From assembly GCA_013698385.1 (NCBI GenBank), contig JACCVB010000174.1, positions 1 through 10,364 of the forward strand: a DNA stretch of 10,364 nucleotides, written 5' to 3'. Made by a program: the position numbers and the translations under genes. The notes under the pieces were generated by a model that saw only the letters and a list, made by a program, of their open reading frames with translations, ran no database searches and was not told the DNA's origin. The stretch is from Chloroflexota bacterium (GTDB lineage Bacteria > Chloroflexota > Limnocylindria > Limnocylindrales > CSP1-4). Below are positions 1-5,844 of the stretch, piece by piece. Within the stretch, counting starts at the first letter, position 1. Each line of letters starts with the position of its first letter.

Positions 1-506
1 TCGGAGGAGCCGTCGAACGGGCTGTCGCTGCCCGAGAGTCCATCGGAGTAGGCGGACGGCTCGGTCGGGAGCGGTACGGCTGCGTCGAACGCATACGGAT
101 CGATGGGCTGGTCCTGCCCGCGCATGCCGTCCACCTTGTCACGGATCTGGCCAGCGAGGTCACGCAGGCGATCTGTGAGGGCCGGGGACTTGAGCAGAGC
201 GACACCGACCACCGCGACCGTGACGATCGCTCCGACGGCGAAGGGCCAGCGCGAAGGTTTCTTCTGGACGATCCCGGCCGACACGGCGGCGTCGGTCACT
301 GCCTTCGGAACCTCGATCTTGGAGAGGTCCACCTTGGGCAACTCGATGTCGCGGCGCATCTGGTCGAGATCTCGGCGGATCTCGCCGAGGTCCTTGCGGG
401 CATCGCCCATCACACGGGCGATGTCGTCACGGCTCATCTCCGGCAAGCGGAGCTCAGGGATCTTCACGTCCGCCAGCTTGAAGTCCGGCAGTTTGATGGT
501 CGGCAT
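1..506 (-). CDS. Single-pass membrane protein, partial (C-terminus beyond window)
   Basis: I do not recognise a named family. The 168 visible residues start at an ATG with a strong AGGAGG six bases upstream (513-518). The first ~70 residues are charged and contain repeated short segments built on K/E-L/I-P (KLPDFKLADVKIPELRLPEM, residues 5-24, and again IELPKVDLSKIEVPKAV, 54-70), with an R/D-rich stretch between them (25-53) likely to be helical. One hydrophobic segment follows at about residues 87-105 (WPFAVGAIVTVAVVGVALL), then a mixed-charge helix and an acidic, Pro/Ser-rich tail. With K-rich sequence before the helix, the N-terminus is probably cytoplasmic; this is inference. It lies downstream of the broken CAP-domain gene on the same strand with a 137-bp gap, so co-transcription is possible but not shown. 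The reading frame is continuous to the window edge. Confidence 0.75.
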   Translation of the reverse strand, partial: MPTIKLPDFKLADVKIPELRLPEMSRDDIARVMGDARKDLGEIRRDLDQMRRDIELPKVDLSKIEVPKAVTDAAVSAGIVQKKPSRWPFAVGAIVTVAVVGVALLKSPALTDRLRDLAGQIRDKVDGMRGQDQPIDPYAFDAAVPLPTEPSAYSDGLSGSDSPFDGSS

Positions 507-512
507 CTGGGG

Positions 513-534
513 CCTCCTCGTCTAGTGGAGGAGG
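513..534 (-). promoter_or_regulatory. Hairpin overlapping the ribosome binding site of the membrane protein gene
   Basis: A perfect 7-bp inverted repeat, CCTCCTC at 513-519 and GAGGAGG at 528-534, flanks an 8-nt loop. On the minus-strand transcript the 3' arm is the AGGAGG Shine-Dalgarno of the gene starting at 506, so folding would hide it. The geometry is seen directly; a regulatory role is inference. Confidence 0.4.
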
Positions 535-643
535 ACCGTACCTCGAAGGGCCTTGCGGGCCGACCGGTCGCAGGCCCCAACGGGTTGCGGCAGCGTGACG
601 ACCGCTGGCGACGGGTCCGTCAGGGAGTGATGGAGATCAGCTG

Positions 644-1440
644 TCAGGCGCCCCAGTTGCCGACCTTGTCGCGTGCTCGGAGCCGAACGTCGTAGCGGTG
701 GCCGCGACTCCACTTGCGCGTCAACGACGTGTTCGTGGTGGTTCCGTAGTCCAGCCACGTTCCGCCGTCGCGACGCTTCTGCGCCTGGAAGTAGCGCAGG
801 CCCGCGGTCAGGACCTGGAGGCGTGTGTCGCCACCCGACCACCTCACGGTGACCCTGGCGTAGGTCTGATCCAGGATCGTCTTGCTGACGGTGCCGACCT
901 TGGACCAGGCGGCCGTCCGGTCCGGTCCCTTGAGGATGACGCCCGCCCAGTACCGCTTCCCGGTCGTGGGCGAGATGGCGACACCGAAGGCCGCGTAGTT
1001 GTAGCCGGTCGAGAGCACGATCGCCCGATGTCCGGAGGAATTCATCCAGCCCTGGACGGCAAAGGTAGCCGAAGTTCCAGTTCCTGGGCCGTGTTCCAGG
1101 CGATGATCTCGCCCGCACCGAACCAGCTGATCCCGGAGTCCGCGATCATGTCGAAGACACTGGTGCCGTCCGCCTGGACGTGGCTGAACAGTCCGGTCCT
1201 GGCCATGTAGGCCGCGCGAGCGCGGGCGATCGAGGCGAGGCGCGAGTCGTAGCGCACGGCCACGAGCCCGACGTTGGCCCGCTGACGGTTGACCAGGGTG
1301 AGTGCATCGCGCTCGGCGTTCAGGACCGCGGTCGAGGAGGTGTCCACATCCGCAGCGAGGATCGTCGCGGCCGGCAGAAGCGTCGCGAGGCTGGCGACCA
1401 GCAGGCCGATGAGGCTGAGGCGGCGGATGAGGGAGGTCAT
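644..1440 (-). pseudogene. Secreted CAP-domain (SCP/PR-1-like) protein, frameshifted
   Basis: The 5' part (1440 down to about 1088) encodes a signal peptide (residues 1-30, likely cleaved after ILAA) and the first half of a bacterial CAP domain: LVNRQRANVGL, FSH with His87, and GAGEIIAWN with Glu111. The frame then runs into a TGA at 1042-1044. The second half continues in another frame as TSATFAVQGWMNSSGHR, the usual CAP motif with the second active-site His, followed by an Ig/FN3-like module ending RARDKVGNWGA. Adding one C to the CCC run (GGG on plus, 1086-1088) joins them as AWNTAPGTGTSATFAVQGWM and gives a 265-residue protein with the expected spacing. CAP proteins are secreted; their bacterial role is poorly defined. 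No Shine-Dalgarno is evident before the ATG at 1440. This may be a true pseudogene or a homopolymer sequencing error; both halves look otherwise intact, which favours an error or a very recent mutation. Confidence 0.8.
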
Positions 1441-1647
1441 GTCCGGATGGTCACGGCACGGCGACCAAGTTGGAAGATGACAGGCGTCCCAGCGGCGGTC
1501 GGCGAAAGGTCACCGTCCCTGACCACCCTTCCGGAGGACGGACCGGCCTGTTCCCATGCGAACCGCACAGCGCTCGCGCGCCCAGATGCGGGGGGCATGG
1601 GACCATTGACCGAACCCACCCGGACCCACCCGAAGAAGGAGTCGCTC
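1441..1647. promoter_or_regulatory. Divergent intergenic region between the CAP gene and osmC
   Basis: This 207-bp gap must hold the promoters of both flanking genes. It contains a nested inverted repeat (1552-1602), a shorter one (GGTCA-7-TGACC, 1508-1524) and a TTGACC at 1606-1611 that could be a -35 box but has no convincing -10 partner. The GAAGGA ribosome site of osmC lies at its right end. No small gene was recognised. Confidence 0.4.
1552..1602 (+). repeat. Nested inverted repeat upstream of osmC
   Basis: The outer arms TCCCATGC (1552-1559) and GCATGGGA (1595-1602) are perfect complements. Inside them, after a symmetric 3x3 internal loop, CCGCA (1563-1567) pairs with TGCGG (1587-1591). 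That makes 13 paired positions around a 19-nt loop, ending 45 nt before the osmC start. It could be an operator for a dimeric regulator or an RNA leader structure; neither is shown. Confidence 0.4.
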
Positions 1648-2091
1648 ATGTCCGCCACTCGCAAGGCCCAGGCCACCTGGAGCGGGAAGCTCGCGGACGG
1701 TCGGGGCACCGTCAGCGCCCGCTCCAGCGAGGCATTCGACTCCCTTCCGGTGAGCTGGGCCGCCCGGACCGAGTCGGCGGAGGGTCAGACCAGCCCCGAG
1801 GAACTGGTGGCCGCCGCGCATGCGGCGTGCTTCGCGATGGCCTTCTCGGGCGATCTCGGACGGGCCGGGTCGCCGCCCGAACGCCTGGACGTCTCGGCCG
1901 AGGTCACGTTCGACAAGGTCGAGGCAGGCTGGCGAGTCGTGTCGAGCGCGCTGACCGTGCGCGGGGTCGTGCCCGGCATGTCCGCGGACGCATTCGTGGC
2001 CGCCGCGGAGGGCGCCCGCGATGCCTGCCCGATCAGCCAGGCCCTCAAGGGCAACGTCCGGATCACCGTGGACGCAACGCTCGAAGGCTGA
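1648..2091 (+). CDS. osmC: OsmC-family organic hydroperoxide peroxidase
   Basis: OsmC proteins reduce organic hydroperoxides in the cytoplasm with a pair of conserved cysteines. The 147-residue product has the usual family length and layout: KAQATWSGKLADGRGTVS at the N-terminus, TSPEELVAAAHAACFAMAFS around catalytic Cys61, and DACPISQALKGNV around Cys127. The 66-residue spacing of the two cysteines equals that of E. coli OsmC (Cys59/Cys125), and Arg40 and Glu52 sit where the active-site Arg and Glu are expected. The chosen ATG has a GAAGGA seven bases upstream and gives the canonical N-terminus; the frame stays open further upstream but that part looks unlike OsmC. The gene is divergent from the CAP gene and converges on the phosphotriesterase-like gene across a hairpin. 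The match is closer to the OsmC than the Ohr subfamily. Confidence 0.92.
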   Translation: MSATRKAQATWSGKLADGRGTVSARSSEAFDSLPVSWAARTESAEGQTSPEELVAAAHAACFAMAFSGDLGRAGSPPERLDVSAEVTFDKVEAGWRVVSSALTVRGVVPGMSADAFVAAAEGARDACPISQALKGNVRITVDATLEG

Positions 2092-2106
2092 GCCCGCGGT
2101 GCCGTC

Positions 2107-2127
2107 CCTGACGGTCGGGCCGTCAGG
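2107..2127. terminator. Hairpin between convergent osmC and phosphotriesterase-like genes
   Basis: CCTGACGG and CCGTCAGG form a perfect 8-bp stem with the 5-nt loop TCGGG. It starts 16 nt after the osmC stop and includes the stop codon of the minus-strand gene (2123-2125). Being symmetric, it could end transcription from both sides. No U-rich tract follows, so an intrinsic terminator of the E. coli kind is not certain. Confidence 0.5.
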
Positions 2128-3061
2128 CGATGGTCAGCAACCGTCGCGGATTGCTGACGGTCATCGTCTCGATCTCCTCGTCGCTGACGCCCGCTTCGCG
2201 AAGTCGGGGCAGGAAGGTCCGGGCGAGGTAGGTGTAGCCACTGCCTCCGTATCGCGTGAGCTGCGAGTCGTGGCAGACGTCCTGAGACAGGAGGAGCTGT
2301 TCCACGTGACCGCGGGCCAGCAGCTCGCACAGCAGCTCGATGACGCGACCCTCGCCATGACGCTCCACCGCACTGAACGACATCCCGAGGAAATCGAACT
2401 CGACGCTGGCGCCGCGCTGCACGATGGCGAGGTGGTGCTCGAGCACGGGATGGGAATCGGCATGACCGATGACGACCCGGCCCAGGTCTGCGCCTTCCTC
2501 TTCGAAGATCCGCAGCTGGTCCAGGCCCACCGCGGACAGCACCGCGTGGGTCGTGATGGCCAGTCCGGTCCGCCGTGCGGCACGGGCCGCAGCGCGGTGG
2601 ACGCGCTCCTCCTGGGCCGTCAACCACGGCTTGTCCGTCCCGATCTCGCCGATGATGCCAGGGCGGATCGTGGTCGCGCCCACGCCTTCGGTCGCCTCCG
2701 CCACGAGCTCATCCGCGAGCGAGTCGACCGAGCGACGATCGATGACCGCCTCGGCCGGGTAGTACGCGGTCCGATACCAGCCGCAACCCATGACGATGTG
2801 GAGCCCGCTCGATTCGGACAGGCGCGCGAGCCAGGCCGGGTCCCGCCCGACACCGGGAAGGGTCAGGTCCACGAGCGCCGTGCCACCCGAGTCCCGGTAG
2901 GCGGCGAGCTCCTCGAGGATGACCGGCTCGTCCCGGGTCAACTGCCAGTAGTCCCAGCGATCCGGGATGTGCCACAAGGCGATCTGGGTGTGCTCGTGGG
3001 GCAGGGTGAACCCGAGGTCGCCGGGATCGATCGCGCCGCGGACGGTCTGGACGTGGGCCAT
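2123..3061 (-). CDS. Phosphotriesterase-family (Php/PTER-like) metal-dependent hydrolase
   Basis: This 312-residue protein is a TIM-barrel amidohydrolase of the phosphotriesterase family. Visible metal ligands are His22 and His24 (LPHEH), Glu139 (GIIGEIGTD), His172 (AITTHAVL), His200 (IGHADSH) and Asp261 (LSQDVCHD), and the C-terminus ends in the family's NPRRLL motif. In true phosphotriesterases and lactonases the bridging ligand is a carboxylated lysine; here it is Glu, as in E. coli Php and vertebrate PTER. The spacing Glu139-His172-His200 (33 and 28 residues) equals that of Php Glu125-His158-His186. The natural substrate is therefore unlikely to be predicted well by organophosphate or lactone activity and remains unknown; ester, lactone or N-acyl amide hydrolysis are options. 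There is no Shine-Dalgarno before the ATG, but TAGCAT ends 8 nt upstream, consistent with a leaderless message. The gene stands alone on this strand. Confidence 0.88.
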   Translation of the reverse strand: MAHVQTVRGAIDPGDLGFTLPHEHTQIALWHIPDRWDYWQLTRDEPVILEELAAYRDSGGTALVDLTLPGVGRDPAWLARLSESSGLHIVMGCGWYRTAYYPAEAVIDRRSVDSLADELVAEATEGVGATTIRPGIIGEIGTDKPWLTAQEERVHRAAARAARRTGLAITTHAVLSAVGLDQLRIFEEEGADLGRVVIGHADSHPVLEHHLAIVQRGASVEFDFLGMSFSAVERHGEGRVIELLCELLARGHVEQLLLSQDVCHDSQLTRYGGSGYTYLARTFLPRLREAGVSDEEIETMTVSNPRRLLTIA

Positions 3062-3126
3062 GCCGGCCGATGCTACGCCGCACCCGCCTTGGGCGTGAGG
3101 GCGATCTGACGTACGCTTTCGCCCTG
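3062..3126. promoter_or_regulatory. Short divergent promoter region
   Basis: Only 65 bp separate two divergent starts, and neither has a Shine-Dalgarno. On minus, TAGCAT (3075-3070) ends 8 nt before the hydrolase ATG; on plus, TACGCT (3112-3117) ends 9 nt before the membrane protein ATG. Both fit TAnnnT -10 boxes with transcription beginning at or near the start codon. A TTGGGC at 3089-3094, 17 nt before TACGCT, is a weak -35 candidate. Confidence 0.35.
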
Positions 3127-3741
3127 ATGGACGACCGACCCGATCCGATCACCCGGCTGGGACCCGCCAGCGGCGGGCGCCCGCCGGGCCCGCCAGACCG
3201 CCCGGAGGTTCGAACCACCACCTGGGAGTGGGGACCGGAGTCGGCACGCCGGCCGGGCCTGCCCTGGATCGGGATCTTCCTGCTGGTCCTGGGCGGCCTG
3301 CTCGTCCTCCAGCAGCTCTTCCCGGCGGCTCGATCCATGGGCTCCCTCATCGTCCTGGCCGTGGGACTCGCGTTCCTGGCCAAGTGGGCCATCGGGCGGG
3401 GCACGGGTTCGCTCTATATCGGGGCGATCATCACGGCCCTCGCCGTGCCCGGGGTCCTCACCCAGGCCGGCGTCGACGTCGATGGGCTGGGGACCTTGTC
3501 CCTCGGCGTCGCCTTCCTGTTCATCGCCGCCGTCCGGGCGATCTCGGGCGGGGGCGTAGGTTGGCAGGCCTGGTTCGGTGGGATGCTCGCCCTCCTGGGT
3601 GCGGTGAAGATGGCGACGCCGCAGGTCGGCGGGCTGATCGTGCCGGTCACCCTCGTCGTCATCGGGTCGCTGCTCGTGTTCGGCGGGCTCGGCCGGAACC
3701 GCGGCATCGGCGGCCGCTTGGGACGTCGTCGCTCGCGCTGA
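3127..3741 (+). CDS. Six-helix integral membrane protein of unknown function
   Basis: The 204-residue product has a polar, Pro/Gly/Arg-rich cytoplasmic-looking N-terminus (residues 1-45), then about six hydrophobic segments: 46-64, 71-89, 94-112, 121-139, 144-163 and 167-187, and a basic tail ending RGIGGRLGRRRSR. The short loops and the Gly-rich, mostly uncharged helices resemble small uncharacterised bacterial membrane proteins; no catalytic or transport motif is visible and I do not name a family. I chose ATG 3127 because the frame upstream (possible start 3070) would begin with an arginine-rich stretch and overrun the divergent promoter. There is no Shine-Dalgarno. Its TGA directly abuts the stop of the converging aminotransferase gene, inside a perfect palindrome. 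Confidence 0.72.
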   Translation: MDDRPDPITRLGPASGGRPPGPPDRPEVRTTTWEWGPESARRPGLPWIGIFLLVLGGLLVLQQLFPAARSMGSLIVLAVGLAFLAKWAIGRGTGSLYIGAIITALAVPGVLTQAGVDVDGLGTLSLGVAFLFIAAVRAISGGGVGWQAWFGGMLALLGAVKMATPQVGGLIVPVTLVVIGSLLVFGGLGRNRGIGGRLGRRRSR

Positions 3742-3753
3742 TCAGCGCGAGCG
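3730..3753. terminator. 24-bp perfect palindrome centred on two abutting stop codons
   Basis: Two 12-bp arms meet exactly between 3741 and 3742, the junction of TGA (plus gene) and TCA (minus gene's TGA). Each arm reads CGCTCGCGCTGA on its own coding strand, so both proteins end in the same residues, Arg-Ser-Arg. As RNA it would fold into an 8- to 10-bp GC-rich hairpin with a small loop on either transcript. A bidirectional terminator is the likeliest role, though no U-tract follows. Confidence 0.55.
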
Positions 3754-5133
3754 GTCGCGGCTCCCGGAGGCGTCGCGGCTCCCGGAGGCGGTGACCTCCT
3801 CGATCGAGCGGCTGAGCGTCTCGACGATCCGCCCGATCTCGTCGTCCGTGACGATGAACGGCGGTCCAAGCAGGATCGTGTCGCCGTCCGTGCCGTCCGC
3901 GTTGCCCGTGCCGGAATAGACGAGGACCCCGAAGTCGCGCGCGCGGGCCACGATCTGTTCCGCGATCCGCGCCGAGCGTGCGAATGGTCGGCGGGTCGCG
4001 CGGTCGGCCACGAGCTCCAGGCCGACCAACAGGCCTCGACCGCGGATCTCGCCGACCGACGGATGTTCGCCGATCCGCTCGCGGAGCAACGCCTGCAAGC
4101 ACTGCCCCTTGGTGGCACTGGCGGCGACCAAGTCCTCGTCCTGGAGGATCCGCAGGACCTCGCGGGCGACGGCCGCCCCGACGGGAGCGTGCGAATGCGT
4201 GAAGCCATGGACGAAGCCCGGGCCGGGCGCCGTGACGGTGTCGTGGACATCCCCCGACGCCGCAACGAAACCGAACGGCCAGTACCCGGAGCTCGCCCCC
4301 TTGGCGGCCGCGAGCAGGTCCGCGCGGACACCCCAGTGATCCAGGCCGAACCATCGACCGGTTCGCCCGAACCCCGTCATCACCTCATCAGCGATGAGCA
4401 GGATCCCGTGCCGCCGGCAGACATCGGCGATGGCCGGCCAGTAGTCGTCCGGAGGCACGACCGCCCCGAGGGTCGCCCCGACGATCGGTTCGGCGACGAA
4501 GGCCGCGATGGAGCCCGGGTCGGCGGTCTGGATCACGTGCTCCAGTTCAGCGGCGGCCGTCGCTCCGTCGCCGAGTGCTTCGGCGCCGGGGTCGCCAGCC
4601 CGGTACGGGTACGCCGCGGAAACGTGCCGAAACCTCCCCAGCCACGCCTCGTACGGCCGGCGCAGCGACTTGCGTCCGGACAGGTCCAGCGCGCCGAGGG
4701 TGTTGCCGTGGTAGCTGCCCCAGCGCGAGATGACCGTCCAGCGACCGGCCTCGCCTCGAGCCAGGTGGTAGGCGCGGGCGAGCTTGAGCGCCGTCTCGAT
4801 CGCTTCCGAACCACCGGAGACCGAATAGATGGCGGGGTCGTCCACCGGCAGGAGGGGCCCGACCTCCGCGGCATAGGCCTCCAGTGGCTCAGTCGTGAAG
4901 GCGCTGCCGTGGGCGTAGGCGAGGCGACCCGCCTGCTCGGCCATGACCGCCGCGATCTCGCCACGTCCATGACCCACGTTCACGACGATCGCGCCCCCCG
5001 CCCCGTCCAGGTACTCGCGTCCGGATGCGTCGCGGATCGTGCAACCGCGCGCTTCCACGGCGACCGGCGGCTCGGCAACGCTGGAGCGACGAAAGACACG
5101 GCCGGCTGGTCGCGCGGCACCCTGGGCTGACAT
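3742..5133 (-). CDS. Class III pyridoxal-phosphate aminotransferase (omega-aminotransferase type)
   Basis: Class III (fold type I) aminotransferases move an amino group, often from omega-amino acids or amines, to a keto acid. The 463 residues show the family landmarks in order: EYLDGAGGAIVVNVGHG (41-57), SVSGGSEAIETALKLAR with the phosphate-binding loop (104-120), SYHGNTLGALDLSG (140-153), the cofactor aspartate in LLIADEVMTGFGRTG (Asp249), the Schiff-base lysine in AAAKGASSGYWP (Lys278), and GFTHSHAPVGAA (310-321). The C-terminal domain is complete (GRGLLVGLEL, 365-374). The extreme C-terminus carries a duplicated ASGSRD from an 18-bp tandem repeat. The substrate cannot be read from sequence. 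There is no Shine-Dalgarno; TACGAT ends 7 nt before the ATG, which suggests a leaderless message. The gene is divergent from the sigma-factor cassette and has no operon partner. Confidence 0.88.
   Translation of the reverse strand: MSAQGAARPAGRVFRRSSVAEPPVAVEARGCTIRDASGREYLDGAGGAIVVNVGHGRGEIAAVMAEQAGRLAYAHGSAFTTEPLEAYAAEVGPLLPVDDPAIYSVSGGSEAIETALKLARAYHLARGEAGRWTVISRWGSYHGNTLGALDLSGRKSLRRPYEAWLGRFRHVSAAYPYRAGDPGAEALGDGATAAAELEHVIQTADPGSIAAFVAEPIVGATLGAVVPPDDYWPAIADVCRRHGILLIADEVMTGFGRTGRWFGLDHWGVRADLLAAAKGASSGYWPFGFVAASGDVHDTVTAPGPGFVHGFTHSHAPVGAAVAREVLRILQDEDLVAASATKGQCLQALLRERIGEHPSVGEIRGRGLLVGLELVADRATRRPFARSARIAEQIVARARDFGVLVYSGTGNADGTDGDTILLGPPFIVTDDEIGRIVETLSRSIEEVTASGSRDASGSRDRSR
3754..3789 (-). 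repeat. Two perfect 18-bp tandem copies in the aminotransferase 3' end
   Basis: The unit GTCGCGGCTCCCGGAGGC occurs at 3754-3771 and again, without mismatch, at 3772-3789. On the coding strand it encodes ASGSRD twice near the C-terminus. Identity at every base suggests a recent in-frame duplication. It directly adjoins the 24-bp palindrome. Confidence 0.85.
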
Positions 5134-5250
5134 GCGACCGATCGTAGCAGCGAGCCCGGCGCGTCAGACGCTCCTGGCTTGGGCGAACGCCGGGAACCGG
5201 TCCGTTAGCGTCGGTGTACGAGGTACGGTTGACCGCGGAGGGCCGTCCAT
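5134..5250. promoter_or_regulatory. Divergent promoter region of the aminotransferase and sigma-factor cassette
   Basis: On minus, TACGAT (5146-5141) ends 7 nt before the aminotransferase start and fits a -10 box. On plus, TACGGT (5224-5229) within CGAGGTACGGT could be a -10 box for the sigma operon, and GGAGGG at 5237-5242 looks like a ribosome binding site. No matching -35 box is clear for either. GGAACC at 5193-5198 resembles an ECF-type -35 but lacks a suitably spaced -10. Confidence 0.35.
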
Positions 5251-5286
5251 ATCGAAGCCGCCGACGTCCACATCGAAGACGCCGAA
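5245..5286 (+). repeat. Imperfect 21-bp tandem repeat at the head of the sigma-factor frame
   Basis: Positions 5245-5265 and 5266-5286 match at 18 of 21 bases and read VHIEAAD and VHIEDAE in the sigma-factor frame. The repeat lies between the GGAGGG and the conserved sigma region 2, where the true start codon should be. Confidence 0.6.
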
Positions 5287-5313
5287 CTGATCGCGCACGC
5301 CCGAAACGGTGAC

Positions 5314-5844
5314 GTGGCGGCGTATGAGTCGATCGTGCGCCGCTACCAGGATGTCGCTTTGCGGACGGCGCACCTCATCGCCCCGGAGGCGGATGCCGAT
5401 GATGCCGTCCAGGACGCGTTTCTCAAGGCGTTCGCCGCGTTACCCCGCTTTCGCGACGGCGCACCACTGCGGCCGTGGCTCCTGCGGATCGTCGCCAACG
5501 AGTCGCGCAATCGTCGCCGTTCAGCGGGTCGGCGGCATGGTCTTGGGCTACGCGCGACCGCCGCGTCCGGTGATGGTCTCGCCGAGCCCGCCATGTCCGG
5601 TCCGGAGTCGAGCGTGATCGCGGCGGAAACGCGGGCCGAGCTGCTCGCGGCACTGAGCGGCCTCCGCGATGAGGATCGGGAGATCCTCGGCACCCGCTTC
5701 CTCCTGGATCTCTCCGAAGCCGAGACGGCCGAAACGCTCGGCCTTCCCCGGGGGACGGTGAAGTCACGCACCTCGCGTGCGATCGGCCGCCTGCGCGCGG
5801 CCATGCGATCGACCGACGAAGACCAGGAAGGGGGCGTCCGGTGA
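5314..5844 (+). CDS. ECF-family RNA polymerase sigma factor
   Basis: ECF sigma factors direct RNA polymerase to a small set of promoters and are usually held by a membrane anti-sigma partner. Counting from GTG 5314, region 2 covers residues ~1-70, with DADDAVQDAFLKAFAAL (regions 2.2/2.3) and WLLRIVANESRNRRR (2.4). Region 4 covers ~106-163, with LSEAETAETLGLPRGTVKSRTSRAIGRLR as the -35-binding helix-turn-helix. A variable Gly/Ala-rich linker joins them. The GTG gives a short N-terminus and has no Shine-Dalgarno. In-frame sequence upstream (EDAELIAHARNGDVAAYESIV) clearly belongs to sigma region 2.1, yet the frame back to the stop at 5230 has no ATG, GTG or TTG. GGAGGG sits 8 nt before ATC 5251, so a non-standard AUC start or a base error is possible. 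The stop overlaps the next gene's GTG (GTGA), so the two are translationally coupled. Confidence 0.85.
   Translation: MAAYESIVRRYQDVALRTAHLIAPEADADDAVQDAFLKAFAALPRFRDGAPLRPWLLRIVANESRNRRRSAGRRHGLGLRATAASGDGLAEPAMSGPESSVIAAETRAELLAALSGLRDEDREILGTRFLLDLSEAETAETLGLPRGTVKSRTSRAIGRLRAAMRSTDEDQEGGVR

Noticed and set aside
2021..3109. 362-codon plus-strand frame opposite the phosphotriesterase-like gene
   Set aside because: It is antisense to a gene with all metal ligands in place; its translation has no motif and it overlaps the end of osmC.
5193..5198. GGAACC as an autoregulatory ECF -35 box for the sigma gene
   Set aside because: No CGTC-type -10 lies 16-17 nt downstream; the only CGTC nearby (5209-5212) is too close.
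5229..5312. Short TTG-started leader ORF before the sigma gene
   Set aside because: Its product is almost all Arg, the start would precede the GGAGGG, and it looks like a shadow of the sigma frame.
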